A stretch of DNA of 64,000 nucleotides from Kerstersia similis (GCF_965139615.1 NZ_CBCSIQ010000001.1:1-64000), one strand, 5' to 3'. Numbered from the stretch's first letter, positions 8,819 through 17,136 are shown. Notes: generated from the letters alone by a model not told the origin. Translations and numbers: made by a program.

Positions 8819-9432
8819 GGCAGCAGAACCACTTTGCGGTAACGCCCGGCATCGGTACCTGCCGCGCGATCCAGGGTGATTTCCATGCCTGTCGCCTGGG
8901 GCGAGCCGTCGGGCGCGGGCAGGGCTGTCCAGCCGCGCCCGGGCAGCCAGGCGCGCACTTCGAACAGATTGATACCCTCTAGGACGACCGTGCCGGTTTG
9001 CGGGGGTTCCGGCAAGGGCAGCTGCTTGCCCGCCGGTGCGATGGCACGCATCAGCTTGTTGCCTTCCAGCCACCAGCGTACCTGCTGCCAGGTGCCGTTG
9101 TCGGCCGGCGCGGCGCGCACGATCTGGAGATAGGGCACGCCGCCGTCGGTTTTGACATATTGAATACCGGCAGGCAGCGCTTGGACTTTGGCTGTTTGGC
9201 CGGCAGGGAGGAATTCGGGCAATATGGCATTGTCCGCATGAAGGCGGAGATCTCGGTCGAGCTGGCCGAACACACGCATCAGGGCCAGAATATCGTCGGA
9301 GACCTGTTCCAGCCGTTCGCTGGTGCGTTCCACGCTGTCGAGGGCGCGCCAGGAAATCAGGCTGACCAGCGCGATGAGCATCAGTGCGACCAGCACTTCG
9401 ATCAGGGTGAATCCGCGTTGCCGGCTGTACAT
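8815..9432 (-). CDS. gspJ: Type II secretion minor pseudopilin GspJ
   Basis: GspJ is a minor pseudopilin of the tip complex. It starts with the prepilin sequence MYSRQRG-FTLIEVLVALML, with Glu at +5, followed by the family blocks SWRALDSVERTSERLEQV and LMRVFGQLDRDLR. The 205-residue length and the C-terminal GMEITLD region fit GspJ. Three bases separate it from gspI and it overlaps gspK by four. Confidence 0.94.
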   Translation of the reverse strand: MYSRQRGFTLIEVLVALMLIALVSLISWRALDSVERTSERLEQVSDDILALMRVFGQLDRDLRLHADNAILPEFLPAGQTAKVQALPAGIQYVKTDGGVPYLQIVRAAPADNGTWQQVRWWLEGNKLMRAIAPAGKQLPLPEPPQTGTVVLEGINLFEVRAWLPGRGWTALPAPDGSPQATGMEITLDRAAGTDAGRYRKVVLLP

Positions 9433-9435
9433 GGC

Positions 9436-9813
9436 TTATCTCAGCGAGGACAACAGGCCGCGCAAATCGGCAAGGACGACGCCATCGGCATTGCGCACAC
9501 GGATGGTGACCTGGCGGAAATTGGTGTTGTTGGAGTTCCGTACTTCCTGCTCGCAGCTCAGTTGCAGCGGCCCTTGCGGGCAGTTTTCCGTTTGCCTGCC
9601 GGGGCCGGGGAAGGCATTGAGCAGGCGCAGTTCGGCCATGCGGTTCTCGGCCGAGAGCAATGCCAGGCTGCGTTCGCGCATGGCTTGCGTGCCGCTGGCG
9701 CTCAGGCCCAGTGCGCGGACGCAGGCCGCCAGCGCCACGCCGGCAATGGCAAGCGCGACCAGAACTTCAATCAGCGTGAAGCCCTTGTGGCGGGAACGGA
9801 AGCGATGGATCAT
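9436..9813 (-). CDS. gspI: Type II secretion minor pseudopilin GspI
   Basis: GspI is a small minor pseudopilin of the tip complex. The prepilin motif is RHKG-FTLIEVLVALAIAGVAL with Glu at +5, followed by LSAENRMAELRL, which is characteristic of GspI. A cysteine pair lies in the globular part (ENCPQG and LSCEQE). The product is 125 residues, the usual length. Its start overlaps the gspH stop by four bases. Confidence 0.94.
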   Translation of the reverse strand: MIHRFRSRHKGFTLIEVLVALAIAGVALAACVRALGLSASGTQAMRERSLALLSAENRMAELRLLNAFPGPGRQTENCPQGPLQLSCEQEVRNSNNTNFRQVTIRVRNADGVVLADLRGLLSSLR

Positions 9814-10343
9814 GGCTGCACGACCTCATAACGCCCGGTGGCATCGCGTTCGATGCGTAGGCGTTGCTGGCCATTATCGAGTTCGATGACCATGGGGTCG
9901 GGCATCCACTCCACGTTGAAAACGTTGGCGGAATTCGGCGAAATTCTGACACTCACAGGCGTTTCGCTGTCCCAGCGGCGCGGGCGCAGCAGATCGTCGT
10001 TTTCGAAATATTCGGATTCCACGGGCGCCAATGCGCTCATTCCGACGGGAAGCGCCAGGGTATGGGGCCGACGGGCGAAACGATAGCCTTGGGCATCGAC
10101 TTCCCAAACAATGGGACGCCCGCCGCTGCGGGCTTCCGACTGCACGACGGGCAGCAGCTGCGCGAGGCGATGGGCGTCTTGTTGCAAGGCGCGATCCCGG
10201 GAAGAAGGAAATGCGCTCAGTCCTGCCGTGGCGGTCACAATACCGATGATCGCCAGCACGACCAGCAGTTCCAGCAGGGAAAAACCGTGTTGTCTGCCGG
10301 AGCGGCCAGTCCAGGCCCTATTGCCAGGAACCGATATCGGCAT
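9810..10343 (-). CDS. gspH: Type II secretion minor pseudopilin GspH
   Basis: GspH is a minor pseudopilin of the shaft. The prepilin motif is RQHG-FSLLELLVVLAIIG with Glu at +5. The start at 10343 (MPISVPGNRAWTG) gives a 178-residue protein with a 19-residue leader and a 26-base overlap with gspG; a start 60 bases further upstream is possible but would put a longer leader inside gspG. The globular domain contains the family pattern SEARSGGRPIVWEVDAQGYRF. The gene is coupled to gspI. Confidence 0.9.
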   Translation of the reverse strand: MPISVPGNRAWTGRSGRQHGFSLLELLVVLAIIGIVTATAGLSAFPSSRDRALQQDAHRLAQLLPVVQSEARSGGRPIVWEVDAQGYRFARRPHTLALPVGMSALAPVESEYFENDDLLRPRRWDSETPVSVRISPNSANVFNVEWMPDPMVIELDNGQQRLRIERDATGRYEVVQP

Positions 10344-10791
10344 CGTTGCCTTCGCCGCCGGCCTGGCTGTCGGCGCCGAACGAGAATACGTCGATCTCGC
10401 CATGTACGCCGGGATTCAGGTACTGATAGGGAGCGCCCCAGGGATCATTGGGGAGGCGATCCATGTAGGAGCGCCAGTTGTTGGGCAGCGGCGCGGCATC
10501 GGGACGCTGCACCAGCGCCTGCAGGCCCTGGGCCTGGGTAGGATAGCGGCCGTTGTCCAGGCGATAGAGCTTGAGCGCCTGCATGATGCCGCCGATATCC
10601 TGGCGCGCGGCGACGATGCGTGCCTGGTCAGGGCGATCCAGCAGGTTGGGCACGACCAGGGCGGCAAGAATGCCCATGATGACAACCACCACCATGATTT
10701 CGATCAGGGAGAAACCGGATTGCCGGCCGGCGCGGCGGAAGGAGCGCTGGCGCGAAACAGGGCGGAAAGCCCGGGAGACGGTGGATATCAT
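10318..10791 (-). CDS. gspG: Type II secretion major pseudopilin GspG
   Basis: GspG is the main subunit of the pseudopilus. The leader ends at RQSG and is followed by FSLIEIMVVVVIMGILAALV with Glu at +5. The conserved GspG blocks are ARQDIGGIMQALKLYRLDNG, YPTQAQGLQALV and LPNDPWGAPYQYLNPG, and the C-terminal region carries the Asp residues that form the calcium site in known GspG structures. The leader is about 26 residues, longer than the usual 6-10. This is the first gene of the leftward gsp operon. No strong ribosome-binding site is seen before the ATG at 10791. Confidence 0.96.
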   Translation of the reverse strand: MISTVSRAFRPVSRQRSFRRAGRQSGFSLIEIMVVVVIMGILAALVVPNLLDRPDQARIVAARQDIGGIMQALKLYRLDNGRYPTQAQGLQALVQRPDAAPLPNNWRSYMDRLPNDPWGAPYQYLNPGVHGEIDVFSFGADSQAGGEGNDADIGSWQ

Positions 10792-11070
10792 GGTGACGTC
10801 AACAAACTGTCAAATAAATGAGAATAGCATTAGTTTATACTTTGTCGATCCCCGATAGGAGAGGATTGAACCCGCACATCATATAGAAAGCGATGATTGT
10901 GCGTGATCGGGACAATTCCGTACGATAACCCCCGTTCTGTTGCGTTGGGATGACAGCCCTTGTCATTTATGCGGCACCTGCCAGACAGGCGGCAGACGTC
11001 CTGACCTACTATCTCTCTTTGCCGTCCGCCGGTTGCGGCCCTGAATTTTTGTCACTGTCACGGTGCATTT
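10792..11070. promoter_or_regulatory. Divergent promoter region between gspG and gspC
   Basis: This 279-base interval must hold the promoters of both the gspG-F operon and gspC. It is AT-richer than its surroundings at 10805-10845. Two elements stand out: an ATGAGAAT-type sequence at 10818-10833 that resembles one arm of a Fur box, and a perfect inverted repeat ATGACA-gccct-TGTCAT at 10950-10966 that looks like an operator. No consensus -35/-10 pair could be fixed with confidence on either strand. Confidence 0.4.
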
Positions 11071-11568
11071 GTGAATTTTCGTCTTCCTGCATTGCGATTT
11101 CCTCAGATTCATCTGAATCCGGCCAGCATGATGCGCCTGGTTGCGGCGCTTGCCCTGGCCGTCGGGTTGGGTGTCTGGGTGGCCTTGCTGTTGGCGCCGG
11201 CGCCTCGGGCCATTCCGCCTTCCATTACGTTTGAAACGGTTGCCGGTACGGATGTGCAGCCGGTGGCGCGCTGGTTCGGTGGTGGCAATCAGCGTGTGCG
11301 GGTGACGGTGGCCGGCATTATCGCCACCGGCAATGACCGTGGCGCAGCGGTGCTGAGCGTGGATGGCGCGACGCCCCGCGCCTATCGTGTCGGCGAAGCG
11401 CTGGCGCCGGGCGTGACGCTGGCGGCGGTGGGGCGCGACGAGGTTTCGGTCGATCAGGACGGTGCGGTCGAAGCCGTACGCATGGCGGCAGACCCTCGCC
11501 CGCTGATTCAGGGCTTCGTCAAGGTTGCGCCGGAAGCGGCAGCAGCGGGTGCATCGGCGCAGCCCTGA
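11071..11568 (+). CDS. gspC: Type II secretion inner-membrane protein GspC (short form, no PDZ)
   Basis: GspC links the inner-membrane platform to the secretin through its HR domain. The product has an N-terminal membrane segment (about 21-42, LVAALALAVGLGVWVALLL) and an HR domain with WFGGG, VAGIIATGNDRGAAVLSVDG and YRVGEALAPGVTLAAVG. It stops at 165 residues, so the C-terminal PDZ or coiled-coil domain of longer GspC proteins is absent, as in other betaproteobacterial forms. The assumed start is a GTG; an in-frame ATG-ATG at 11128 would remove 19 residues and is possible. It is transcribed away from the other gsp genes. Confidence 0.88.
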   Translation: MNFRLPALRFPQIHLNPASMMRLVAALALAVGLGVWVALLLAPAPRAIPPSITFETVAGTDVQPVARWFGGGNQRVRVTVAGIIATGNDRGAAVLSVDGATPRAYRVGEALAPGVTLAAVGRDEVSVDQDGAVEAVRMAADPRPLIQGFVKVAPEAAAAGASAQP

Positions 11569-11726
11569 GCCGTTGAGTTTGATAGAACATTCTTGAGATT
11601 GCATTTCTGGCGGCTTCGATACACTGGAAGCGTACCAGTCAGGTATCGGCGCGGCGCGGCAGCGACCCCGTCCGGGCCAGGGCTGGCGAGCAGTATCCAG
11701 TCATCTTTCCCCGCAAGGAGCCAGAC

Positions 11727-12332
11727 ATGTCCGCAGTAACCCAGGAAGCCGTCTCGACCGAAGTCACGCTGTCCAAGCGCCTGCAAACCGAGACTGGTGC
11801 ACAGCACCAACGCATGCACGGCCTGATGGCGCGCGCCAATCCCTTTGCTGATGTCCAAAGTTATGCAAAGTTTGTTCAAGCACAATACCTTTTCCAGCGT
11901 GATGTCGAGTTTTTGTTCAGCGACGAACGCCTGAAGCAACTGGTGCCGGATCTGGACATCCGTGGCCGCCAGGAAGCTGCGCTGCAGGACTTGAAGGATA
12001 TCGGCGCGGACGCCCCGGCCGATATCGCCATTGCCACCGCCAACGTGGTGTCGCCGGAAGCGCTGGGCTGGCTGTATGTGTCTGAAGGCTCCACGCTGGG
12101 CGCTGCTTTCCTGTTCAAGGAAGCGGGTGAAAAGCTGGGCCTGACGGCTGAGCACGGTGCTCGCAACCTGGCCGCTTATCCGGAAGGCCGCGCAAAGGCC
12201 TGGAAGAGCTTCGTCAATGCCTTGAATGAAAGCGGCCTGAGCCAGGAAGAGCAAGATCGTGTGGTCGCCGGCGCCAATGCCGCCTACGACCGCTTCGGCG
12301 ATCTGCTGACGTCGCATTATCAACTGGCTTAA
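11727..12332 (+). CDS. hemO: Biliverdin-producing haem oxygenase, HemO/PigA type
   Basis: This enzyme opens the haem ring to release iron, biliverdin and CO in the cytoplasm. The 201-residue length is typical. The probable proximal haem ligand is H27 in AQHQRMHGLM, and the distal-helix block LGWLYVSEGSTLGAAFLF (113-130) is the strong PigA/HemO signature with its glycine-rich kink. A good ribosome-binding site (AAGGAG) lies 8 bases before the ATG. The gene stands alone and ends in a strong terminator. It would use haem delivered by a TonB-dependent system; such a system lies 12 kb away at 23.4-28 kb, but no haem ABC transporter is in the window. Confidence 0.92.
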   Translation: MSAVTQEAVSTEVTLSKRLQTETGAQHQRMHGLMARANPFADVQSYAKFVQAQYLFQRDVEFLFSDERLKQLVPDLDIRGRQEAALQDLKDIGADAPADIAIATANVVSPEALGWLYVSEGSTLGAAFLFKEAGEKLGLTAEHGARNLAAYPEGRAKAWKSFVNALNESGLSQEEQDRVVAGANAAYDRFGDLLTSHYQLA

Positions 12333-12436
12333 TAGTGGGCGGCAGCCTGGGGCCATCGAGGTTCCGGGCGGCGCTTGCTGCTCATGCCAGGGGCCTGGGC
12401 CCGCGCGGTGTTTCCGTGCCCCGTGAGTTGCCACAG

Positions 12437-12467
12437 CCGGCAGTCCTTTAAGGACTGCCGGTTTTTT
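12437..12467 (+). terminator. Rho-independent terminator after hemO
   Basis: A 12-bp perfect stem (12437-12448 with 12450-12461) is followed by TTTTTT at 12462-12467. It ends the hemO transcript about 100 bases after the stop codon. Confidence 0.93.
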
Positions 12468-12573
12468 ATTGCCTGCTTGCCCGGAGCAGCGCGGGTGACT
12501 GTCCGGTCAGGGCGCGCCCGGCTGCCGCGGTGGGGGGGGCTGGTCTGGCGTGCCGGGGGTTCAGGCGCCGGCC

Positions 12574-13209
12574 TCAGAAGCCCGGCAGCGTACCGTTAAG
12601 CGGGTAGGCGGGGCGTAGCGGCAGGGCATGCTCATGTTCCAGTAGCCATTGTTTGCGATGCAGTCCGCCGCCATAGCCGGTCAAGGCGGCATTGCTGCCG
12701 ATGACGCGGTGGCAGGGCAACGCCAGGCTGATGGGATTGGCGCCATTGGCCAGTCCGACTGCACGGATGGCCGCAGGACGCCCGATGCGCCGCGCCAGTT
12801 CAGCGTAACTGAGCGTCTGGCCAGGTGGAATATCACGCAGGGTCCGCCAGACCAGACGTTGGAAGTCTGTGCCGGCTAGGGCGACAGGCAGGGTGTCCAG
12901 GACATGCAACTCGCCGCTGAAATAGCGGAGCAAGGCGGCGTGCGCCGCAGGCGCCTGGCGGGTTTCCTGGAGTTCCGGCGAGGCATGGCGATATTGGCGG
13001 GCCAGCAATGTGCGCATGCGCGGTTCATGATCGTGCCAGTCCAGTGCCCGCAACCGGCCTTCACCGTCGGTAACCAGCAGCGCTTGGCCCAAGGGCGTGG
13101 CAGCGCGAAACAGTAGCCAGGGCGCGGTGCCGGGCGGACTGGCGGGTAGCGGTTCCGTGACGGACGGGCGGGCAAGGTCGGCTGTGGTGGGCAGGGTTCG
13201 GGAAGTCAT
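12574..13209 (-). CDS. ogt: Methylated-DNA--[protein]-cysteine S-methyltransferase
   Basis: This suicide DNA-repair protein transfers alkyl groups from O6-alkylguanine to its own cysteine. The active-site motif PCHRVIG is present (C166), preceded by the helix-turn-helix region SYAELARRIGRPAAIRAVG and the asparagine hinge NGANP. The N-terminal domain covers about residues 30-105. There is no Ada-type zinc or AraC domain, so it is the Ogt type. The start is uncertain: ATG at 13209 gives 211 residues, ATG at 13251 gives 225; neither has a clear ribosome-binding site. The C-terminal tail (about 20 residues after the active-site domain) is slightly long for the family. Confidence 0.92.
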   Translation of the reverse strand: MTSRTLPTTADLARPSVTEPLPASPPGTAPWLLFRAATPLGQALLVTDGEGRLRALDWHDHEPRMRTLLARQYRHASPELQETRQAPAAHAALLRYFSGELHVLDTLPVALAGTDFQRLVWRTLRDIPPGQTLSYAELARRIGRPAAIRAVGLANGANPISLALPCHRVIGSNAALTGYGGGLHRKQWLLEHEHALPLRPAYPLNGTLPGF

Positions 13210-13465
13210 GGGGGGCAGAAAAACGGACGGCCAGAAAGCGTGGGAGGTCATCGAGTCATAGATGCTATCCCATCTTCTGCTCCTGACAGGGGATGGCCGG
13301 CAGGGTGGCCGGCCAGGGGCTGCGGCCACGCCTCTTTCGCAAGCCGGTGACGGAAAACGGGCAGGCGGAATCCTTTGCTTTATCATTTCTGTCTGGGTGC
13401 GCCGCCGCTCAGTTCGGCAGGGGGCCGATGACGGGCACCGGAGCAGGCGACATAAAGGTTGGGGT

Positions 13466-14068
13466 ATGGAGAAAGGCACAAGGGCCGCGTGGTGCAGGGC
13501 GGCCGGGTTGGTTGTATTGCTGTTGTTGTTGCAATGGGGGGGAGAAACTGTCCGTGCCGGATTGCGCTTCGAGCGTGGCGCCATTGCGGCAGGAGAGCTT
13601 TGGCGGCTGGGCAGTGCTCATTTTGTGCATCTGGGCTGGAATCATGCCTTGCTCAATGGCGCAGGGGTTCTGTTGTGCTGCCTGCTGGCACCCGAACGGT
13701 TCGATCGTGGCCTGTGGCGCCGGCTGGCTTGTCTGGCCCTCGCAGTGGGGCTGGGGCTATGGTGGTTGTCGCCGCAGGTGCCGGACTATGTCGGCTTGTC
13801 CGGGGTGCTGTATGGCATGTTTGTGTTATGTCTGTTGCCGCAAGGTTTGCGTGGCGACCGCAGCGCCTGGCTGGCGCTGGCCTGCATCTTTGCCTGGATG
13901 CTGTGGCAATGGCTGGTGGCGCCTGCTGCCTCGGAAGAGAAGATGATAGGCGGCAAAATCATCAGCATTGCCCATGTCTATGGCTTTTGCCTGGGCCTGG
14001 CGGGCGTCGGGCTGGCGTGGCTGGGGCGGCGGTGGCGCACGGCCGTGCGCCGCCATCCGCAATCATGA
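13466..14068 (+). CDS. rrtA: Rhombosortase, rhomboid-family intramembrane serine protease
   Basis: Rhombosortases are small rhomboid-like proteases that process C-terminal GlyGly-CTERM sorting signals on proteins carried by the type II system. The 200-residue product has about six hydrophobic segments. It shows the rhomboid-like block AHFVHLGWNHALLNGAG (51-67), the serine motif YVGLSGVLYG (Ser112) and the histidine segment SIAHVYGFCLG (His170), which together match the rhombosortase subfamily rather than long GlpG-type rhomboids. The ATG at 13466 is taken as start; the open frame extends further upstream without a better start. The type II secretion locus ends 1.9 kb away. No protein with a GlyGly-CTERM tail is encoded in the window. 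Confidence 0.82.
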   Translation: MEKGTRAAWCRAAGLVVLLLLLQWGGETVRAGLRFERGAIAAGELWRLGSAHFVHLGWNHALLNGAGVLLCCLLAPERFDRGLWRRLACLALAVGLGLWWLSPQVPDYVGLSGVLYGMFVLCLLPQGLRGDRSAWLALACIFAWMLWQWLVAPAASEEKMIGGKIISIAHVYGFCLGLAGVGLAWLGRRWRTAVRRHPQS

Positions 14069-14123
14069 CCAGGCACAATCTGACCATGCCAATTGCCGGC
14101 GTGATCTGACTGCCGGCGTGAGC

Positions 14124-15746
14124 TTACACCTGAACCGGTTCGAAACTGTCAGGCCGGGCCATGTGCCACATGCGGTCATAGAACTCGCTGCCGATCTGGC
14201 CGGAAAGCAGTTCTCCCGGCTTGAGAAAATGGTGCAACTGGGAATAAAGACGGATTTCCGTCCCCGTCATGCGCCTGGCCAGATGGCGGGCCTGCACTTC
14301 CGAAGGGTGCGACAGGCCGGCGGCAGCCAATAGCTCGGCCAGGGCCTTGAGCGTGTTCTGGTGGTAGTGAAAGACGCGTTCGGCCTTGTCCGGTACCACC
14401 AGCGCTTGCTGCCGTTGCGGATCCTGGGTGGCGACGCCGGTGGGGCAGCGGTTGGTATGGCAGGATTGCGACTGAATACAGCCGATGGCGAACATGAAGC
14501 CGCGTGCCGAGTTGGCCCAATCCGCGCCCATGGCAATGACACTGGCAATATCGAAGGCGCTGATGATCTTGCCGCTGGCGCCAATTCGTATGGACTGCCG
14601 CAGGTTCAGGCCGACCAGGGTGTTGTGAACGAACAGCAGGCCTTCACGCAGTGGCAGCCCCATATGGTCGATGAATTCCAGGGGAGCTGCGCCCGTGCCG
14701 CCTTCCTTGCCATCCACGACGATGAAGTCGGGCAGGATGCCAGTTTCATGCATGGCCTTGGCAATGGCCATGAATTCCCAGGGATGCCCGATACAGAGCT
14801 TGAAGCCGACGGGCTTGCCACCGGACAGTTCTCGCAGCTGTTCGATGAACTGCAGCAATTCCAGCGGTGTACTGAACGCGCTGTGGCTCGATGGCGATAC
14901 GCAATCACGGTCCATCGGTACCCCACGGGTCGCGGCGATTTCCGGTGTGATTTTTTCCTTGGGCAGAATGCCCCCATGGCCGGGCTTGGCGCCTTGGCTC
15001 AGCTTGATTTCAATCATCTTGACCTGGGGATCGGCGGCGTTGCTGGCGAAGAGGGCAGGGTCGAAGCGCCCCTCCGCGTTCCTACAGCCGAAATAGCCGC
15101 TGCCCAGTTCCCAGGTCAGATCGCCGCCATATTCGCGGTGATACGGACTGATGGCGCCTTCGCCAGTGTCATGAATGAAATTGCCCAGGCGTGCGCCACG
15201 ATTCAGCGCGCGGATGGCGTTGGCGCTCAGTGCGCCGAAACTCATGGCGGAAATATTGAAAACGGAAATGGAGTAGGGCTGGCGACAGGCCGGGCCGCCG
15301 ACATCGACACGGAAACTGGCAGGGTCGGCCAGTGGCGCAGGCCGGATCGAATGCGCCATGAATTCATAGCTGGCCTGGTACACATCCAGCAGGGAACCGA
15401 AGGCTTTGTCAGCGCTTTGCTGCTTGGCGCGCGAATAGACCAATGCGCGCTGCGCGCGTGAGAACGGCAGGGCTTCGTTATCCCCTTCGATCAGATATTG
15501 GCGGATTTCCGTGCGGAAGCTTTCCACCAGATAACGGACATTGCCGGAAACCGGATAATTGCGCCGCACGGCGTGGGCAGTCTGCCGTAAATCGTAAATG
15601 CCCAGAATACAGAGTGCCAACGTGATCAGCGTTGGCAGCCAGGCCCAGGAAAAATGACCGGCGGCCAGCAATAGCGGCAGCGAAATCACGGTATAGGCAA
15701 TACAGGCCAGGAAAACGGCATAACGGCCCAGTACGGAAAGGTTCAT
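14124..15746 (-). CDS. FMN-binding glutamate synthase family protein
   Basis: The 540-residue protein resembles the FMN and iron-sulfur part of the large glutamate synthase subunit, without the amidotransferase domain. Two N-terminal hydrophobic segments (about 8-28 and 33-50) anchor it to the membrane. The synthase domain shows FNISAMSFGALSANAI, the glycine-rich KPGHGGILP, the loop VVDGKEGGTGAAPLEF and a cysteine cluster C-x5-C-x4-C near 421-433 (CIQSQSCHTNRC) that matches the 3Fe-4S site. The substrate of these membrane-anchored proteins is not established, so glutamate synthase activity should not be assumed. It stands alone. Confidence 0.88.
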   Translation of the reverse strand: MNLSVLGRYAVFLACIAYTVISLPLLLAAGHFSWAWLPTLITLALCILGIYDLRQTAHAVRRNYPVSGNVRYLVESFRTEIRQYLIEGDNEALPFSRAQRALVYSRAKQQSADKAFGSLLDVYQASYEFMAHSIRPAPLADPASFRVDVGGPACRQPYSISVFNISAMSFGALSANAIRALNRGARLGNFIHDTGEGAISPYHREYGGDLTWELGSGYFGCRNAEGRFDPALFASNAADPQVKMIEIKLSQGAKPGHGGILPKEKITPEIAATRGVPMDRDCVSPSSHSAFSTPLELLQFIEQLRELSGGKPVGFKLCIGHPWEFMAIAKAMHETGILPDFIVVDGKEGGTGAAPLEFIDHMGLPLREGLLFVHNTLVGLNLRQSIRIGASGKIISAFDIASVIAMGADWANSARGFMFAIGCIQSQSCHTNRCPTGVATQDPQRQQALVVPDKAERVFHYHQNTLKALAELLAAAGLSHPSEVQARHLARRMTGTEIRLYSQLHHFLKPGELLSGQIGSEFYDRMWHMARPDSFEPVQV

Positions 15747-16016
15747 GGCAGTTCCTTTGGAAAATCCGGAAATGTCCGCTGCGTATATCGGCCTTGATCC
15801 AGGCCGGTGCCATAAGGCAGGCAGCGAAATGGATAACCGACATGGTAGCGGTTTCAGCGGCGTAGGCTGCCGCCTTGGCGTATGGGGGTAATACGGTGTA
15901 ATGAAAGCATCGTCAGAAAAAAAGGGGCGCGTTGCGCAGATAGACGGAAGGGTCTCCGTAGAGGTCTGGTAACAAACTGTGTATTATTCGCAAACCTCCA
16001 GATTTTCTAACTAAAA

Positions 16017-16646
16017 ATGAAAAAAGTTCTGATTTTGATTCCTATTGTTTTATTACAGGCATGCGCTTCCATCACGGCTGAGAAAACGCAACTGGTGCGC
16101 GTGGATGCCCTGGATGAACAGGGGGCAGTGGTCGCGGACGCCAAATGTGAGCTGACCAACGACAAAGGGGTGTACGAGATAGACTCGGGCAAGCATGCAA
16201 TGGTGAACAAATCAGGGGAAGACCTGAATATCAGCTGCCGCTCCGCCCAGCGCAGCGATGAGGCAAGCGGCGTTGCCATTTCCCGGGCAGGCGCGGGGAT
16301 GTTCGGCAATATCCTCTTTGGTGGCGGAATCGGAGCGATCATCGACCATAACCGGGGCACGGCATACAACTATCCCGAATGGGTACAGGTGGTATTTGGC
16401 CGCATCTTTACGTTTGACCGCAGCCATCACAAGGACGGTCAACCCATGCAAGGCCAGCTGGTCGAGGTGGCCGCCGCCCAGGCAGTAGGCGTTGCCAGCG
16501 AACCTGTGCCTGCATCTGTTGCTACACCTGCAGCGGTTTCTGCAAACACACCCGCACCTGCGCCTGTAGCCGCACCTGTATCTGTTTCCACGGAGCGCAT
16601 CACGATTTCCACAGAAACGGCGATCAGCGCCCCGGTGCAGGATTAA
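16017..16646 (+). CDS. Small predicted lipoprotein of unknown function
   Basis: The 209-residue product begins MKKVLILIPIVLLQACAS: a lipoprotein signal with lipobox LQAC. The mature part has a carboxypeptidase-regulatory-like stretch (LVRVDALDEQGAVVADAKCELTNDKG), a glycine-rich hydrophobic segment (about 94-110, AGMFGNILFGGGIGAIID) and a C-terminal Ala/Pro/Val-rich tail from about residue 155 that looks unstructured. C43 and C74 could form a disulfide. The first 80 codons are visibly poorer in GC than the neighbours. I do not recognise a characterised family. The ribosome-binding site is weak. Confidence 0.75.
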   Translation: MKKVLILIPIVLLQACASITAEKTQLVRVDALDEQGAVVADAKCELTNDKGVYEIDSGKHAMVNKSGEDLNISCRSAQRSDEASGVAISRAGAGMFGNILFGGGIGAIIDHNRGTAYNYPEWVQVVFGRIFTFDRSHHKDGQPMQGQLVEVAAAQAVGVASEPVPASVATPAAVSANTPAPAPVAAPVSVSTERITISTETAISAPVQD

Positions 16647-16779
16647 GCAGGGTTCAGCGTTTGCCCAAGACTGTTTCCTGCGGCCGTCGGGTGGCCGGGA
16701 AAGTTGGCCCATCCCGTCTGGTACGGCGGAAACGTCTCAGGAACTGTGCGCCAGGCGCCAGGCCGGGTAAGACCAAGAA

Positions 16780-16812
16780 AAAAGCGCCCGCTGGCTGGCA
16801 GCGGGCGCTTTT
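16780..16812 (-). terminator. Terminator after tRNA-Arg (usable in both directions)
   Basis: A 14-bp perfect stem (AAAAGCGCCCGCTG at 16780-16793 with CAGCGGGCGCTTTT at 16799-16812) and a five-base loop lie about 90 bases past the tRNA 3' end. On the minus strand the stem runs into TTTTTTCTT. It may also end the lipoprotein transcript from the other side. Confidence 0.85.
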
Positions 16813-16903
16813 GCTTTGTCTGGGACGATATGTGTTCCAAGCCAATATGGCTCAAAACGCCGGGGCCGAGGCGCGGATGGAATCCAAGGCTTGTGCCTGC
16901 GCT

Positions 16904-16978
16904 TGGCGTCTCCAACAGGAATCGAACCTGTATCTAGAACTTAGGAGGTTCTTGTTCTATCCGTTGAACTATGGAGAC
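16904..16978 (-). tRNA. tRNA-Arg, anticodon CCU
   Basis: The minus strand folds as a complete cloverleaf: acceptor GTCTCCA/TGGAGAC, D-stem GTTC/GAAC, anticodon stem AGAAC/GTTCT with loop CTCCTAA (anticodon CCT), T-stem ACAGG/CCTGT with loop TTCGATT, and discriminator G. The 3' CCA is encoded (16904-16906). It reads the rare AGG codon. Confidence 0.96.
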
Positions 16979-17136
16979 GGAACGGCACGGTAATCCATTA
17001 TTGTAACTGCTAAACACGTATCTTTGCACGTGAGGCATGCGGGTGGTGGGCGTATGCGGGCCTGGCGCGGGGTGCTGGCCTCAGGCTGGCGCGCTATGAT
17101 CCCGGCTTGCCTTTGCCTGCTGTGAAACCAAACGCC

